Positions 48,783 to 58,077 of a stretch of DNA of 64,000 nt are shown here, one piece after another. Position numbers and translations under genes: made by a program. Under the pieces are notes generated by a model. It was not told the origin of the DNA. It made no database searches and worked only from the letters and a program-made list of their open reading frames with translations. Numbering within the stretch: the first letter of the stretch is position 1; every line of letters begins with the position of its first letter. Origin of the DNA: JAICJC01 sp963757605 (GTDB taxonomy: Bacteria; Actinomycetota; Thermoleophilia; Gaiellales; JAICJC01). The stretch is from NCBI GenBank assembly GCA_963757605.1, contig CAVWSF010000001.1, positions 248,001 to 312,000 of the forward strand, read 5' to 3'.

Positions 48783-49583
48783 CTATGCGCGCGCCCCCGA
48801 GAGGGCCGTCGCGCAGATGTCCTCGGGCTGCGGCCCGATCTTCGGAATCGCCGCAAAGAGCAGCTCCCGCAGGCGCTCGTTGTTCTCGGCGAAGACCTGC
48901 ATCACCGCCCCGTGGCTCACCGGACCGGCCGACGCGTCGCCCTCGAGGCCGACGTCGTAGTCGGTGACGAGCGAGACGTTGGCGTAGCAGAGCTCCAGCT
49001 CGCGGGCCAGCCAGCCCTCCGGATAGGCGGTCATGTTGATGACCTCCCAGCCCAGCGAGCTGAACCACTTCGACTCGGCCCGCGTCGAGAAGCGCGGGCC
49101 CTGGATGACGACGACCGTCCCGCCGTCGCGGATGTCGATCCCCTGCTCGCGCCCGGTCTCGAGCAGGATCCGGCGCAGGTCCGGGCAGTACGGGTCGGCC
49201 GCCGAGACATGGGTCGTGATCGGGCCGTCGTAGAACGTGTGCTTGCGGCCCGACGTGCGGTCGACGAACTGGTCGCAGACCACGAAGGCGCCGGGCGGGA
49301 TGTCCGCCGAGAGGCTTCCTGACGCGCACGGCCCGATGATGCGGCGCACGCCCAGCTCGCGCATCGCCCACAGGTTGGCCCGGTAGGGGATGCGGTGCGG
49401 CGGCAGGTGATGGCGGCGGCCGTGCCGCGGCAGGAAGGCGACGCGGCGGCCGTGCACCGTCCCGATCACGATCCGGTCGGACGGCGCCCCGTACGGCGTG
49501 TCGACGCCCACCTCCTCGGCGTCGTCCAGGAAGTTGTAGAAGCCCGAGCCGCCGAACACTCCGATCTCCGCGGCGGCGCTCAT
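48783..49583 (-). CDS. mtnP: S-methyl-5'-thioadenosine phosphorylase (MTAP/PNP family)
   Basis: A 266-residue nucleoside phosphorylase releasing adenine from methylthioadenosine in the methionine salvage pathway. It begins IGVFGGSGFYNFL; phosphate-binding RHGRRHHLPPHRIPYRAN and IGPCASGSLS are typical of MTAP; the base-site segment is VINMTAYPE. An alternative is a general 6-oxopurine phosphorylase; the N in INMTAYPE supports MTAP-like. It is the last gene of a leftward trio, overlapping the gene upstream by ATGA. Confidence 0.88.
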   Translation of the reverse strand: MSAAAEIGVFGGSGFYNFLDDAEEVGVDTPYGAPSDRIVIGTVHGRRVAFLPRHGRRHHLPPHRIPYRANLWAMRELGVRRIIGPCASGSLSADIPPGAFVVCDQFVDRTSGRKHTFYDGPITTHVSAADPYCPDLRRILLETGREQGIDIRDGGTVVVIQGPRFSTRAESKWFSSLGWEVINMTAYPEGWLARELELCYANVSLVTDYDVGLEGDASAGPVSHGAVMQVFAENNERLRELLFAAIPKIGPQPEDICATALSGARA

Positions 49584-49978
49584 ACGTCACCCCTGGGTGT
49601 CCAGATCTTGGGCCGCGGGACGTCCATCCCGGGCGCCTCCGGCTCGGGCGCCGCGCCCTCGGCCGGCGCCTCGGCGGGCTGGCCTTCGCCGGCCCGTGCG
49701 TAGGCGAGCTGGAGCTGGGCGATCTCGCCCCGCACCGCCGTCACCGACCCCGCGTCGAGCAGCCGCTCGAGCACCGGGACGAGCGCCCGGAGGGCCTCGA
49801 TCGCGACCTCGGTCTGCGGCAGGTCACGCTCGTCGGCGGCGCCCTGGACGAGCCCGGTGCGGCGATAGCCCAGCTCGATCAGCGTCTGCACGGTCGAGAT
49901 CACGACGTCCCCGATCGGGACGCGCTTCAGGTAGTCGGCGGCCGCTGCCTGCGCCGCCCGGGCCTCGTCCTCGCTCAT
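49580..49978 (-). CDS. Hypothetical protein, 132 residues
   Basis: Start ATG 49978 overlaps the YbdK-like stop; the end overlaps mtnP, so all three are translationally coupled. The first ~90 residues are helical (AAADYLKRVPIGDVVISTVQTLIELGYRRTGL, EVAIEALRALVPVLERLLDAGSVTAVRGEIAQLQLAYARA), followed by a Glu/Ala/Pro-rich linker and a short end PRPKIWTPRGDV. No family recognised. The disordered tail with a terminal conserved-looking segment could be a docking peptide. Confidence 0.75.
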   Translation of the reverse strand: MSEDEARAAQAAAADYLKRVPIGDVVISTVQTLIELGYRRTGLVQGAADERDLPQTEVAIEALRALVPVLERLLDAGSVTAVRGEIAQLQLAYARAGEGQPAEAPAEGAAPEPEAPGMDVPRPKIWTPRGDV

Positions 49979-51171
49979 CGGATCTCTCCTTCCCTGACCG
50001 CCAGCCACTCGGCGACGGACTCGCGCGTGCGCGCGACCGCATGGGGCCACACGTCACGCACCGACTCGCCCTCCTCCAGCCGGGCCACGTAGAGCTCGGC
50101 GGCGGTCGGCTCCTGAAGGACGTCCAGATAGCGGGCGATCCCAAGCTCGGCCGCGACCTCGGACACCTCCTCGACGAGCGCCGCGATGCGCTCCCGGGCC
50201 GGCATCACGACGCCGGTGTCGAGGTCGATCAGCTCGCCGGCCATGCCCCATCGGATCGCACGCCAGAAGTTCTCCTCGATCAGCCGGTGCGGGTGCGCCG
50301 GGAGCGGCCGGCCCTCGTCATACGCACGAGCGTAGTGCGCCGTGAGCGCGGTCATGAGCCCCGCCAGCGCGACCGCTCGGCCGAACTCGGGCTGGGCGTC
50401 GCAGATCCGCACCTCGACGGTCGGGAACGCCTGGTGCGGTCGGACGCTCCACCAGATCTCGGTGTGCTCGCGGATCGAGCGGGTGGAGATGAGGAACCGC
50501 ACGAACTCCGCGTACTCGCCCCAGTCCGCGAGCGAATCGGGGACCCCGCACCGCGGGAAGAACCTCGTGAAGATCTGCGTGCGCGTGGAGTGAAGGTGGG
50601 TGTGGCGATCCTCCAGCCAGGGCGAGCTGCACGACGCCGCCAGGAGCTCGGGCAGCACGCTGCGGAGCGCGCTCGACACGGCGACCGCCCGGTCGGCGCC
50701 GCGGATGCCGGTGTGGACGTGGATGCCGAACGTGTTGTTCCTCCAGGCCACGTAGCGCAGGGTCGACTCGACCAGGTGGTAGTGCGGGGTGTCGATCACG
50801 GCCTGGTCCTGCCAGCGGGCGAAGGGATGCGTGCCCGTCGCCGCCAGCGCGTAGCCGATCCGCTCGGCCACGTCGAGGAGGTCGAGCCGCCGGCGGGCCA
50901 TGGCGTCGGCCGCCTCGGGGAACGTCTCGCACCGGCCCGTGCGCACCTCGACCTCGGAACGGATCAGCTCGCCCGCGACCATCCCGGCGAGCGGCCCGCT
51001 GCGGCCCGCCTCGTCGATCCGCTCGAAGCCGGCCGTCATGTCGAGCGTCTCCGGATCGAGGATCGCGAACTCCTCCTCCACGCCGACGGTGAAGTCCTCG
51101 GCCGAGTCGAAGAGGGCCCGCGCGGCGTCGAGCGCCTCGAGCGGATCGGCGATCTTGGGCGTCTCCCCCAC
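49975..51171 (-). CDS. YbdK-type carboxylate-amine ligase (glutamate-cysteine ligase 2 family)
   Basis: A 398-residue ATP-dependent ligase from GTG 51171. The opening FTVGVEEEFAILDPET is the family's Mg-ATP/glutamate site; RRRLDLLDVAERIGYALAATGTHPFARW, NNTFGIHVHTG, and TVEVRICDAQPE follow as expected. E. coli YbdK has weak gamma-glutamylcysteine synthetase activity; actinobacteria that make mycothiol often keep this family for other amide bonds. Function here could be glutathione-like synthesis or another gamma-glutamyl amide. No gshB is seen. Confidence 0.87.
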   Translation of the reverse strand: MGETPKIADPLEALDAARALFDSAEDFTVGVEEEFAILDPETLDMTAGFERIDEAGRSGPLAGMVAGELIRSEVEVRTGRCETFPEAADAMARRRLDLLDVAERIGYALAATGTHPFARWQDQAVIDTPHYHLVESTLRYVAWRNNTFGIHVHTGIRGADRAVAVSSALRSVLPELLAASCSSPWLEDRHTHLHSTRTQIFTRFFPRCGVPDSLADWGEYAEFVRFLISTRSIREHTEIWWSVRPHQAFPTVEVRICDAQPEFGRAVALAGLMTALTAHYARAYDEGRPLPAHPHRLIEENFWRAIRWGMAGELIDLDTGVVMPARERIAALVEEVSEVAAELGIARYLDVLQEPTAAELYVARLEEGESVRDVWPHAVARTRESVAEWLAVREGEIR

Positions 51172-51314
51172 GGCGGCGGACGATACCCCGATACCGCATT
51201 TTGGGGAGAGCGAGACAGTGGTGTTCGCCGTAGCCTTCGTAGGCGACGAGGTGGGGTCAGGTGGCCCCGGCGGCCTCGAGGCGGAGAAGACACGATGCGC
51301 CCTTTCCAGTCGGA

Positions 51315-52940
51315 ATGACGGACAGTTCCGGAGCCGATGGGCAGCGGTCGGCGCGTGGCCGCCTGCTCCCAGCGGTCGTCGCGGTCGTCCTGGTGGGCGC
51401 GGTGGCGGCGGGCTTCTTCACCGTCCGGCACAACGTCGCCAACCAGAACCACCGGCTCCTCCAGGAGCGCACCGGGGAGGTCGGCCTGCTCCTGCAGTCG
51501 GCCGTCGCCGAGCTCCCGGCCTCACTGCGGCCGCTCGGCGTCGCGGCGACGCTGGCCGGCCCGACGTCGCCGGAGTTCCTGCGCGAGGCCCGGGCCGTGA
51601 CCGCCGCCGCGCCGACCGAGAGCGTCGCCTTCGTCGAGCGCCGCGGCAGCGGCTTCAAGATCGTCTCGGCCTCCGGGCTCGCGCTGTCCAAGGGCCAGAC
51701 GCTCACCGGCGCGCCTGCCGGCGTGGCGCTCAAGGCGCAGACGACACCCGGCGTCGTGTCGACGCCGATCTTCCACCCGGCTGCCGGCGCAAGCTTCATC
51801 GGGTTCGCGCTCGGGCCCCCGGTCACGCGGCCGGGGTCGGCGATCTACCTCCAGCTGCCGATCGACCCGGCGGCCGCCGCGAGCGCGCCGGTCACCCGCT
51901 CGCGGCCGTTCCACGAGCTCGATGTCGCGCTCTACGCCGGGGCGCGCCCCGACGCGCAGCAGCTGGCTCTGGCCACCGCCCCGGCGCCGCTTCACGGCGA
52001 CGTGGCGTTGAGCCGGATCAGCGTCGGCGGGCGGACGTGGACGCTGGTTGCAAGCGCGCGAGAGCCGCTCGTCGGATCGTTCGCGAACGCCGTTCCGTGG
52101 ATCATCCTCGGCGTCGGCCTGACGAGCGCTGCGGTCGCGATCGGGACGATCGTCATGCTGCAGCGCCGGCGCGACTACGCGCTGCGGCTCGTCGCCGAGC
52201 GGACGGCCGAGCTCGAGGCGTCCATGCGCACGCTCGAGGACACGCAGGCCCGGCTCGTGTTCCAGGAGCGGCTGGCGACGATCGGCCAGGTCGCCGCCAC
52301 CGTCGGCCACGAGCTCCGCAACCCGCTCGGCGTGCTCACGAACGCGCTCTACCTCGTCCGCACGGCGCTCCCCGAGAGCCAGGACGGCCGGGTGACGCGG
52401 AATCTCGACACCGCGGAGCGCGAGATCGGCGCGATGGTGGTCATCGTCGAGAGCATGCTCGACTTCGCCCGAGACCGCGAGCCGCTCGTGGATGCCTTCG
52501 ACCTCGCCGACCTCGTGGAGGAGTCGCTGTCGGTGGCGCCGCCGCCGCCGGGGATCGAGGTCGTCCGGGTCGGGCTCGACGACCTCCCGCCGGTGACCGG
52601 CGACCGGCAGCAGCTGCGCCAGGTGCTCCTGAACCTGATCTCGAACGGCTACGAAGCGATGGCCGACGGGGGCGTGCTCACGCTCCAGGCCGACGCCGAC
52701 GATAACCGCTTCTCCGTCCGGGTCTCCGATACGGGTTCGGGGATGGACGACGACACCCGAAACCACGTCTTCGACGCCTTCTACACGCGCAAGGCGAAGG
52801 GGATCGGGCTCGGGCTGGCCGTCTCGAAGCGGATCGTGGATGCCCACGGCGGGACGATCGCGGCCGAGTCGGCGGTCGGCGAGGGAACGACGTTCTCGGT
52901 CACGATCCCAAGCGTGCGGATCCCCGCGGTGGCGCCATGA
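51315..52940 (+). CDS. Membrane sensor histidine kinase (extracytoplasmic sensor, HisKA, HATPase)
   Basis: 541 residues from ATG 51315. Helix 1 at about 14-34, an extracytoplasmic domain of about 220 residues without a recognisable family (CHASE-like in size), helix 2 at about 259-281 followed by a coiled coil, HisKA with His at about 332 (ATIGQVAATVGHELRNPLGVL), and HATPase (LLNLISNGYEAMADGG, DTGSGMDDD, GIGLGLAVSKRIV). It is coupled to a lone receiver by an ATGA overlap. It is divergent from the YbdK operon. Confidence 0.9.
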   Translation: MTDSSGADGQRSARGRLLPAVVAVVLVGAVAAGFFTVRHNVANQNHRLLQERTGEVGLLLQSAVAELPASLRPLGVAATLAGPTSPEFLREARAVTAAAPTESVAFVERRGSGFKIVSASGLALSKGQTLTGAPAGVALKAQTTPGVVSTPIFHPAAGASFIGFALGPPVTRPGSAIYLQLPIDPAAAASAPVTRSRPFHELDVALYAGARPDAQQLALATAPAPLHGDVALSRISVGGRTWTLVASAREPLVGSFANAVPWIILGVGLTSAAVAIGTIVMLQRRRDYALRLVAERTAELEASMRTLEDTQARLVFQERLATIGQVAATVGHELRNPLGVLTNALYLVRTALPESQDGRVTRNLDTAEREIGAMVVIVESMLDFARDREPLVDAFDLADLVEESLSVAPPPPGIEVVRVGLDDLPPVTGDRQQLRQVLLNLISNGYEAMADGGVLTLQADADDNRFSVRVSDTGSGMDDDTRNHVFDAFYTRKAKGIGLGLAVSKRIVDAHGGTIAAESAVGEGTTFSVTIPSVRIPAVAP

Positions 52941-53302
52941 ACGGCGTCGACGTCCTGATCGCCGACGACGAGCTCGGCATGCGCGAGACGCTCGTCGACA
53001 TCTTCGCGCAGTGCGGCTACGCCGTCGAGGCGGCGGCCGACGGGGACGCTGCCATGGACGCGCTGCGGCGCATGCGCTTCGACGTCGTCGTCATGGACAT
53101 CCGCATGCCGGGCCGCGACGGCGTGTCGGTGCTGCGCGAGCTCGGCGACCCGCCGCCGCACGTCATCCTGATGACGGCGTACGCCAACCGTGAGCAGCTC
53201 TGCGCGGCCCGCGAGGCGAACGCGTTCGCCGTCGTCAACAAGCCGTTCCGCGTGCCCGAGCTCCTCGGACTCGTCGCGAACGCGGCGGGCGTGGCGGCGT
53301 AG
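52937..53302 (+). CDS. Stand-alone response regulator receiver protein
   Basis: A 121-residue receiver domain with no output domain: VLIADDELGMRETLVDIF, phospho-acceptor in VVVMDIRMPGRDG, Thr in LMTAYAN, and NKPFRVPELL. It resembles CheY/Spo0F-type phosphotransfer proteins. Since the genes on both sides are kinases, it may shuttle phosphate between them or act by protein binding. Overlaps: ATGA with the kinase before, TAG/GTG sharing a base with the next gene. Confidence 0.9.
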   Translation: MNGVDVLIADDELGMRETLVDIFAQCGYAVEAAADGDAAMDALRRMRFDVVVMDIRMPGRDGVSVLRELGDPPPHVILMTAYANREQLCAAREANAFAVVNKPFRVPELLGLVANAAGVAA

Positions 53303-54870
53303 TGAGCCTCCTGGAACGCGACGGCACCGACTCGGCGCTCACGACCGGCGGCGTGCTCGTCGTCGACGACGACGAGCACATGCGCGAGACGTGGGTCGAG
53401 ATCCTCCAGATGTCCGGGATCGCGGCCGAAGGCGTGTCGTCCGCTGCGGAGGCCGAGGCCCGCCAACCACACCTCATCCCGGGCGTAGCGCTCGTGGATC
53501 AGCGGCTCCCCGACGGGCCCGGCGTCGAGCTCGGGTCGCTCCTGAAGGCCCGTGACGCCGATCTCACCGTCCTCCTTGTCACCGGCTATGCGAACCTCGA
53601 GAACGCGATCGCGGCCGTGTGGGAGGTCGACGGCTACCTGACCAAGCCGGTGCCGCCCGCCGAGCTGGTCCGAGTCGTCCGGTCCGGTCTCGAGACGGCG
53701 CGGCTGCGGCGCGAGAACCGCACCCTGGTCGGGGAGCTCCAGCGCGCGAACCGGATGCTCGAAGCGAGCGTGGCGGATCGCACGAGTGAGCTCTCCGGCC
53801 TCGTCACGCTCGCAGAGGCACTCGCAGGCTCCGACGAGCTCGACAACGTCGTGGACGCATGCCTGCGCACCGCCTCGCGCGTCACCGGCGCTCGCCAGGC
53901 TGCCCTGTACCTGCCTGCGGAGGACGACGGTCCCTTCTACGGGCTGCGGGCCCGCCTCGGCGCGCGTGCGTTCCCCGACACGCTGGCCGATGCCGCGACG
54001 GATGAGCTGGCGCCGGCCGACGACGTCCTGCCGCTCATGGCCGGTGGACGGCGGGTGGGTGTGCTCGTCCTCGGCGATGCGGCCCGCCGGCACACGATGT
54101 TCCTCGCAACGGTTGCGGCCTCGGCGGCCGTCGCGATCCAGAACGCGCAGCGGTTCGACCGTGAGCGCGAGACGGTGGAGCGCCTCTCGGAGCTCTCACG
54201 CATGAAGAGCACCTTCCTGGGCGCCGTGTCGCACGAGCTTCGCACGCCCCTCGCGGCGCTGCTTGGGCTGGCGGAGCTGCTCGGGCGCCGCCTCGAGACC
54301 GCCACGACCGAGCGACGGCGCGAGATGGTCGACCAGATCGTCGACCAGGGCAGGCGGCTCGGCGTCCTGATCGACGACCTGCTCGACGCCACCCGGGTCG
54401 AGTTCGGCGGCCTCCGCGTCGCGCTCGTCGACGTCGACGTCCGTCGCGTCGTCACGCGGGTCGAGGAGACGTTCCGGGCAGCCGGACACGGCGTCGACGT
54501 CGAGCTCGCCGCGGAGATGCCGCCGGCCGTCGCCGACGAGGGGCGGCTGGAGCAGGTCCTGACCAACCTGGTCGGGAACGCCTTCAAGCACTCCCCCGCG
54601 GGAGCGCCCGTCGTGGTCGAGGCCTCCGCCGACGACGAGCACGTGCAGATCTCCGTCGTCGACTCCGGCTCGGGGATCGATGCCGAGTTCCTGCCCAGCT
54701 TGTTCGAGCCCTTCACGCAGGCAGGCGCCGCCGGCGTTCGCGAACAGGGCATCGGGCTCGGCCTCTACATCACCCGGGGGCTGGTCGACGCCATGGACGG
54801 CACCATCGACGTGGAGAGCCGGCCGGGCGAGGGGAGCCGGTTCACGATCCGGCTCGTGCGCTCAGGCTGA
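53302..54870 (+). CDS. Hybrid receiver-GAF-histidine kinase
   Basis: 522 residues, GTG start sharing a base with the previous stop. Order: receiver (about 15-130; LVVDDDEHMRE, Asp 65 in LVDQRLPDGPG, Lys in LTKPVPP), coiled coil, GAF (about 165-290), HisKA (His at about 311 in FLGAVSHELRTPLAALLG), HATPase (LVGNAFKHSP, DSGSGIDAE, GIGLGLYITRGLVDAM). No membrane helix, so it is cytosolic. The N-terminal receiver makes it a candidate acceptor for phosphate from the membrane kinase in this cluster. It converges with the next kinase, overlapping by 9 bases. Confidence 0.9.
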   Translation: MSLLERDGTDSALTTGGVLVVDDDEHMRETWVEILQMSGIAAEGVSSAAEAEARQPHLIPGVALVDQRLPDGPGVELGSLLKARDADLTVLLVTGYANLENAIAAVWEVDGYLTKPVPPAELVRVVRSGLETARLRRENRTLVGELQRANRMLEASVADRTSELSGLVTLAEALAGSDELDNVVDACLRTASRVTGARQAALYLPAEDDGPFYGLRARLGARAFPDTLADAATDELAPADDVLPLMAGGRRVGVLVLGDAARRHTMFLATVAASAAVAIQNAQRFDRERETVERLSELSRMKSTFLGAVSHELRTPLAALLGLAELLGRRLETATTERRREMVDQIVDQGRRLGVLIDDLLDATRVEFGGLRVALVDVDVRRVVTRVEETFRAAGHGVDVELAAEMPPAVADEGRLEQVLTNLVGNAFKHSPAGAPVVVEASADDEHVQISVVDSGSGIDAEFLPSLFEPFTQAGAAGVREQGIGLGLYITRGLVDAMDGTIDVESRPGEGSRFTIRLVRSG

Positions 54871-56538
54871 CGTCGGCAGCAGCACCGTGAACGTCGAGCC
54901 GTGGCCGAGCTCGCTCGTCACGGCGATCGCCCCGCCGTGCGCCTCGACGATCCCCTTCGAGATGGCGAGGCCCAGGCCTGTGCCCGGGATCGCCTGCTCG
55001 GTCGCGCTGCCGGCGCGGAAGAACCGCTCGAAGAGGTTGCCGACGTCATCCGGCGAGATGCCGATCCCGGAGTCCTCGACGACCAGCTCCGCCAGGCCCT
55101 CCGCCTCGGTGAGCCGAACGGAGATCCGGCCGCCGGCGGGCGTGAACTTGATGGCGTTGGCCAGGAGGTTGTCGACCACCTGCCCGAGGCGGTGCGTGTC
55201 CGCGTTGATCTGCACCGGTGAAGCGGGCAGCTGGAGGTCGATCTCGAGGCCGCGCTCGGCCAGCGCCGGCCGTTCCGCCTGAACGCCTCCGTAGACGAGC
55301 TCGCTCAGGTCGAACGGCTCGAGCCGCATCGCGAGCTTGCCGTTCTCGAGGCCGGCCAGCGTCAGCAGGTCGTCGATCAGCGTGAGCAGGCGGTGGGAGT
55401 TCGTCTCGATGATGTCCAGGAACTCGGTCTGGAGGTCGGTCAGCTCGCCCACCTCCTCGGAGGTCAGGATCTCGAGGTAGCCGAGGATCGACGCGAGCGG
55501 CGTACGCAGCTCGTGCGAGACGCTCGACACGAAGTCGGACTTCACCTGATCCGAGAGACGCAGGGCCTCCACCTGCCGCGCCAGGGTGCCGTTCAGCTCG
55601 TCGAGCCGGGCCAGGACGTCGGCCCGCTCGATGGCGACGGCGGCCTCGGCGGCGAAGAGCCCCACGACGGCGGCCGCCCGGTCGGAGAGGTGCGCCAGCT
55701 CGCGGTCCCAGGCGACGAGGAGCACCCCGACCGCGCTTCCGTTTTGGAGCACCGGCTGCCACAGCGCAGAGACGGCACCGGTTTCGTCGACCACCCGCCG
55801 CGAGAGCCCCTGGTCGCCGGCGAGGTCGGCGACGAAGAACGGCTCGCCGCTCAGGAACACCCGCGCGGTGGCCGCCCCCTCCGCGTCGATCGGCACCTGC
55901 ATCGGCGCGGCGTCGGCGCCGGCGACGGCGGTCGACACCAGGTGCCCGGTGCCGTCGGGCTCCATGAGAACGGCGATCATCCCGTCGCAGACCGCGAGGG
56001 CGCCCTCGCAGATGGCCTCCCGGGCGCCGAGCGCGTCGGCCGTCCGCGGAAGCCGGCGGGCGACCTCCGAGACGGTGGTCAGGTCGGCGGCATACTGGAA
56101 CGCGAGCATCCCCACCTGCTCCTCGGCCAGCTTCCGCTCGGTGATGTCACGTACGGCCACGATGCGGGCGGTGCCCTCGCCGTAGGGGATCGTCCGGCCG
56201 CACACCTCCATGTGCCGTCCCTCGCCGGTCGCGGTGACGCCGACAAGCTCGTAGCGCTCAGCGCTCTCGCCCTGAATCCGGTCGACGACCAGGTCGTGGT
56301 ACTCGGACGCGAAGATGTCGAAGACGGTCAGCTTGACGGCCTCCGCGGGCGGGTACCCGAACATCTCCTCGAAGGGCCGGTTCAGCTCGACGATCCACCC
56401 GTCGACGTGGACGAAGACGGCGTCGAAGAGCGTGTCGGCGATCATGGCGAGGCGCACGTCGTCGCTGAGCCGGGGCGCGTCGCCGGGAGCGGCGCGCCGG
56501 ACGAGGCGTCGTAGGCTGTTCTTGAGGCTGGGGGCCAC
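54862..56538 (-). CDS. PAS-GAF sensor histidine kinase
   Basis: 558 residues, cytosolic. PAS at about 25-135 (DTLFDAVFVHVDGWIVELNRPFEEMFGY), GAF at about 155-310, HisKA with His at about 342 (FVSSVSHELRTPLASILGYLEIL), HATPase (LLANAIKFTPAGGRI, DSGIGISPDD, GTGLGLAISKGIVEAHGG). The kinase core is close to that of the convergent hybrid kinase but not the same. No response regulator is adjacent on this strand, so it is an orphan in arrangement. It is upstream of nothing but a short gap before the glycosyltransferase's 3' end. Confidence 0.9.
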   Translation of the reverse strand: MAPSLKNSLRRLVRRAAPGDAPRLSDDVRLAMIADTLFDAVFVHVDGWIVELNRPFEEMFGYPPAEAVKLTVFDIFASEYHDLVVDRIQGESAERYELVGVTATGEGRHMEVCGRTIPYGEGTARIVAVRDITERKLAEEQVGMLAFQYAADLTTVSEVARRLPRTADALGAREAICEGALAVCDGMIAVLMEPDGTGHLVSTAVAGADAAPMQVPIDAEGAATARVFLSGEPFFVADLAGDQGLSRRVVDETGAVSALWQPVLQNGSAVGVLLVAWDRELAHLSDRAAAVVGLFAAEAAVAIERADVLARLDELNGTLARQVEALRLSDQVKSDFVSSVSHELRTPLASILGYLEILTSEEVGELTDLQTEFLDIIETNSHRLLTLIDDLLTLAGLENGKLAMRLEPFDLSELVYGGVQAERPALAERGLEIDLQLPASPVQINADTHRLGQVVDNLLANAIKFTPAGGRISVRLTEAEGLAELVVEDSGIGISPDDVGNLFERFFRAGSATEQAIPGTGLGLAISKGIVEAHGGAIAVTSELGHGSTFTVLLPTSA

Positions 56539-56600
56539 GGAGCACGGATCGGCATCGAGCGCCGGGGGCTTAAGGCTTTCGGCGCAGCCTCATGGGGCGC

Positions 56601-57848
56601 TCAGGACAGGCTGACCTCGAGCAGGCGGCGGGCGATCCGCTCCCAGCTCCACCGCTCCAGGACTGCCGCGCGGGCGCCCAAGCCCATCCGGCTGCGCTCG
56701 CCGGGCGGGAGCGAGAGGAGCTCGCCGAGCCGGGCCTCGAGATCGGCCGCCGTCCCATCGAACGTGCGCCCGTTGGGCCCCAGCCCGGCGGCGACCTCCG
56801 CCAGGCCGGAGTGGCCCGCCACGATCGGGACGACGCCGCAGGAAGCCGCCTCCGCGGCGACCATCCCGAACGCCTCCGGGAGCACCGACGGGACGACGAC
56901 CGCGTCGGCGAGCGGGACGAGCAGGTGCAGATGCTCGTGGTCCATGGCGCCGGTGAAGATGGTGCGCCCGAGCGCGGCCGCCTCGAGCTCGGCCCTGGCA
57001 TCGCCGAACCCCACCACGACGAGGGTCGTGTCGGGAAACCGCGGCCCGAGCCGGCTCCAGGCCTCGAGGAGCAGGTGCACGCCCTTCTGGTGCATCAGCT
57101 TCCCGAAGTAGAGGACGAACCGGCCGACGCCGGCGAGCCGGTCGCCGGCGTCCGGGTCGGGGGCGCGCTCGGGCGGGCGGCCCGGGTGCGGCGTCGCCGC
57201 GTCGGCGCGCAGGAGCTCGACGAGCGCGGCCAGGTCGCCCCCGTCGGGGCGGAACGCCTCCGTATCGACCCCCGGCGGGACGACGTGCAAGCGGTCGTGC
57301 AGGCCGCCTCCGAGCAGCTCCTCGGTCACCTCGACGATGTGGCCCGACCCGGCGAAGAGCGCCGCGGCGCCCGCCAGCGACTCGGCGGCGGCCGTCGCCA
57401 GGTGCGGCCGCCCGCGGATCGCGTACTCGAGCTCCGAGCCGTGGATCTTGACGGCGTGGGTGGTCCCGCCGGCGCACGCGCGGGCGGCGACCGGGCCGCC
57501 CATGAGCACGTGGTTTGCGAGCACGAGATCGGCGCGGCCGCCGTGTGCATCGGCGACGGCGCGGGCGTTCCGCTCGACGAACCCGTCGAGCTCGGCCGGC
57601 GTCATGTCGGCGACGTGGCGGGCCTCGATCCCCTCGTAGCGGTCGAGCACGAAGACCGGAAGGAGCGGGCCCACGTCGGGGACGACCACCTCGACGTTCG
57701 GGCCCAGGGCGAACCGCTCCGGCCGCGGCTCCTGGCAGACGAGCACGACGTCGTGCCCGAGCCGGCCCCACGCCCGCGCCACGTGCTGGGTGTAGATGTT
57801 GGAGCCGGTGCCCTCGAGCAGGTAGCCGTGCCACAGGACGAGCCGCAC
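56601..57848 (-). CDS. Glycosyltransferase, GT4-type (GT-B fold)
   Basis: 415 residues; GTG 57848 is chosen since the longer frame upstream lacks sense before VRLVLWHGYLLEGTGSNIYTQHVARAW. The N-terminal domain has the glycine-rich acceptor loop (EGTGSNIY) and the C-terminal domain the donor site: FVLYFGKLMHQKGVHLLLEAW, DAVVVPSVLPEAFGMVAAEAASCGVVPI with the EX7E-like Glu pair. Such enzymes add sugars to lipid or protein acceptors using nucleotide sugars. No polysaccharide cluster is nearby, so the product is unknown. Confidence 0.83.
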   Translation of the reverse strand: MRLVLWHGYLLEGTGSNIYTQHVARAWGRLGHDVVLVCQEPRPERFALGPNVEVVVPDVGPLLPVFVLDRYEGIEARHVADMTPAELDGFVERNARAVADAHGGRADLVLANHVLMGGPVAARACAGGTTHAVKIHGSELEYAIRGRPHLATAAAESLAGAAALFAGSGHIVEVTEELLGGGLHDRLHVVPPGVDTEAFRPDGGDLAALVELLRADAATPHPGRPPERAPDPDAGDRLAGVGRFVLYFGKLMHQKGVHLLLEAWSRLGPRFPDTTLVVVGFGDARAELEAAALGRTIFTGAMDHEHLHLLVPLADAVVVPSVLPEAFGMVAAEAASCGVVPIVAGHSGLAEVAAGLGPNGRTFDGTAADLEARLGELLSLPPGERSRMGLGARAAVLERWSWERIARRLLEVSLS

Positions 57849-57951
57849 GCCCTGGAACCTACCCGCGTCCGCGAAGCCGAGCTGAGTGGTTCCACGCCCC
57901 CGTGATGTCCTGGGCGTCGAGAACCGAGCAGCGCAAGGACGCAGGGAGCGA

Positions 57952-58004
57952 CGCGTGCTCTGCACGCGAGCGACCGAGAACGCTGCGATGCGATCGTTCG
58001 CAGC
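57952..58004. other. Two hairpins between rex and the glycosyltransferase gene
   Basis: CGCGTGC-TCT-GCACGCG (57952-57968) is a perfect 7-bp stem with a 3-base loop. GCTGCGA and TCGCAGC (57982-57988 and 57998-58004) form a second 7-bp stem with a 9-base loop. Both lie in the 229-base gap downstream of rex and upstream of the GT gene. They could end rex transcription or regulate the next gene; neither has a T-run. Confidence 0.45.
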
Positions 58005-58077
58005 CGCAACCCCACCGCAACAGCCGATCTGCCAGTGACAAATGTCCAGGCGCGCGGGGGCGTGGAGCCAGTTAGCT

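Noticed and set aside
55393..56514. Plus-strand 373-residue frame over the PAS-GAF kinase
   Set aside because: Shadow of a kinase with complete PAS, GAF, HisKA and HATPase motifs on the other strand.
57849..58077. CRISPR-like repeats between glycosyltransferase and rex
   Set aside because: The two hairpins differ in sequence and there is no regular spacing or repeat unit.
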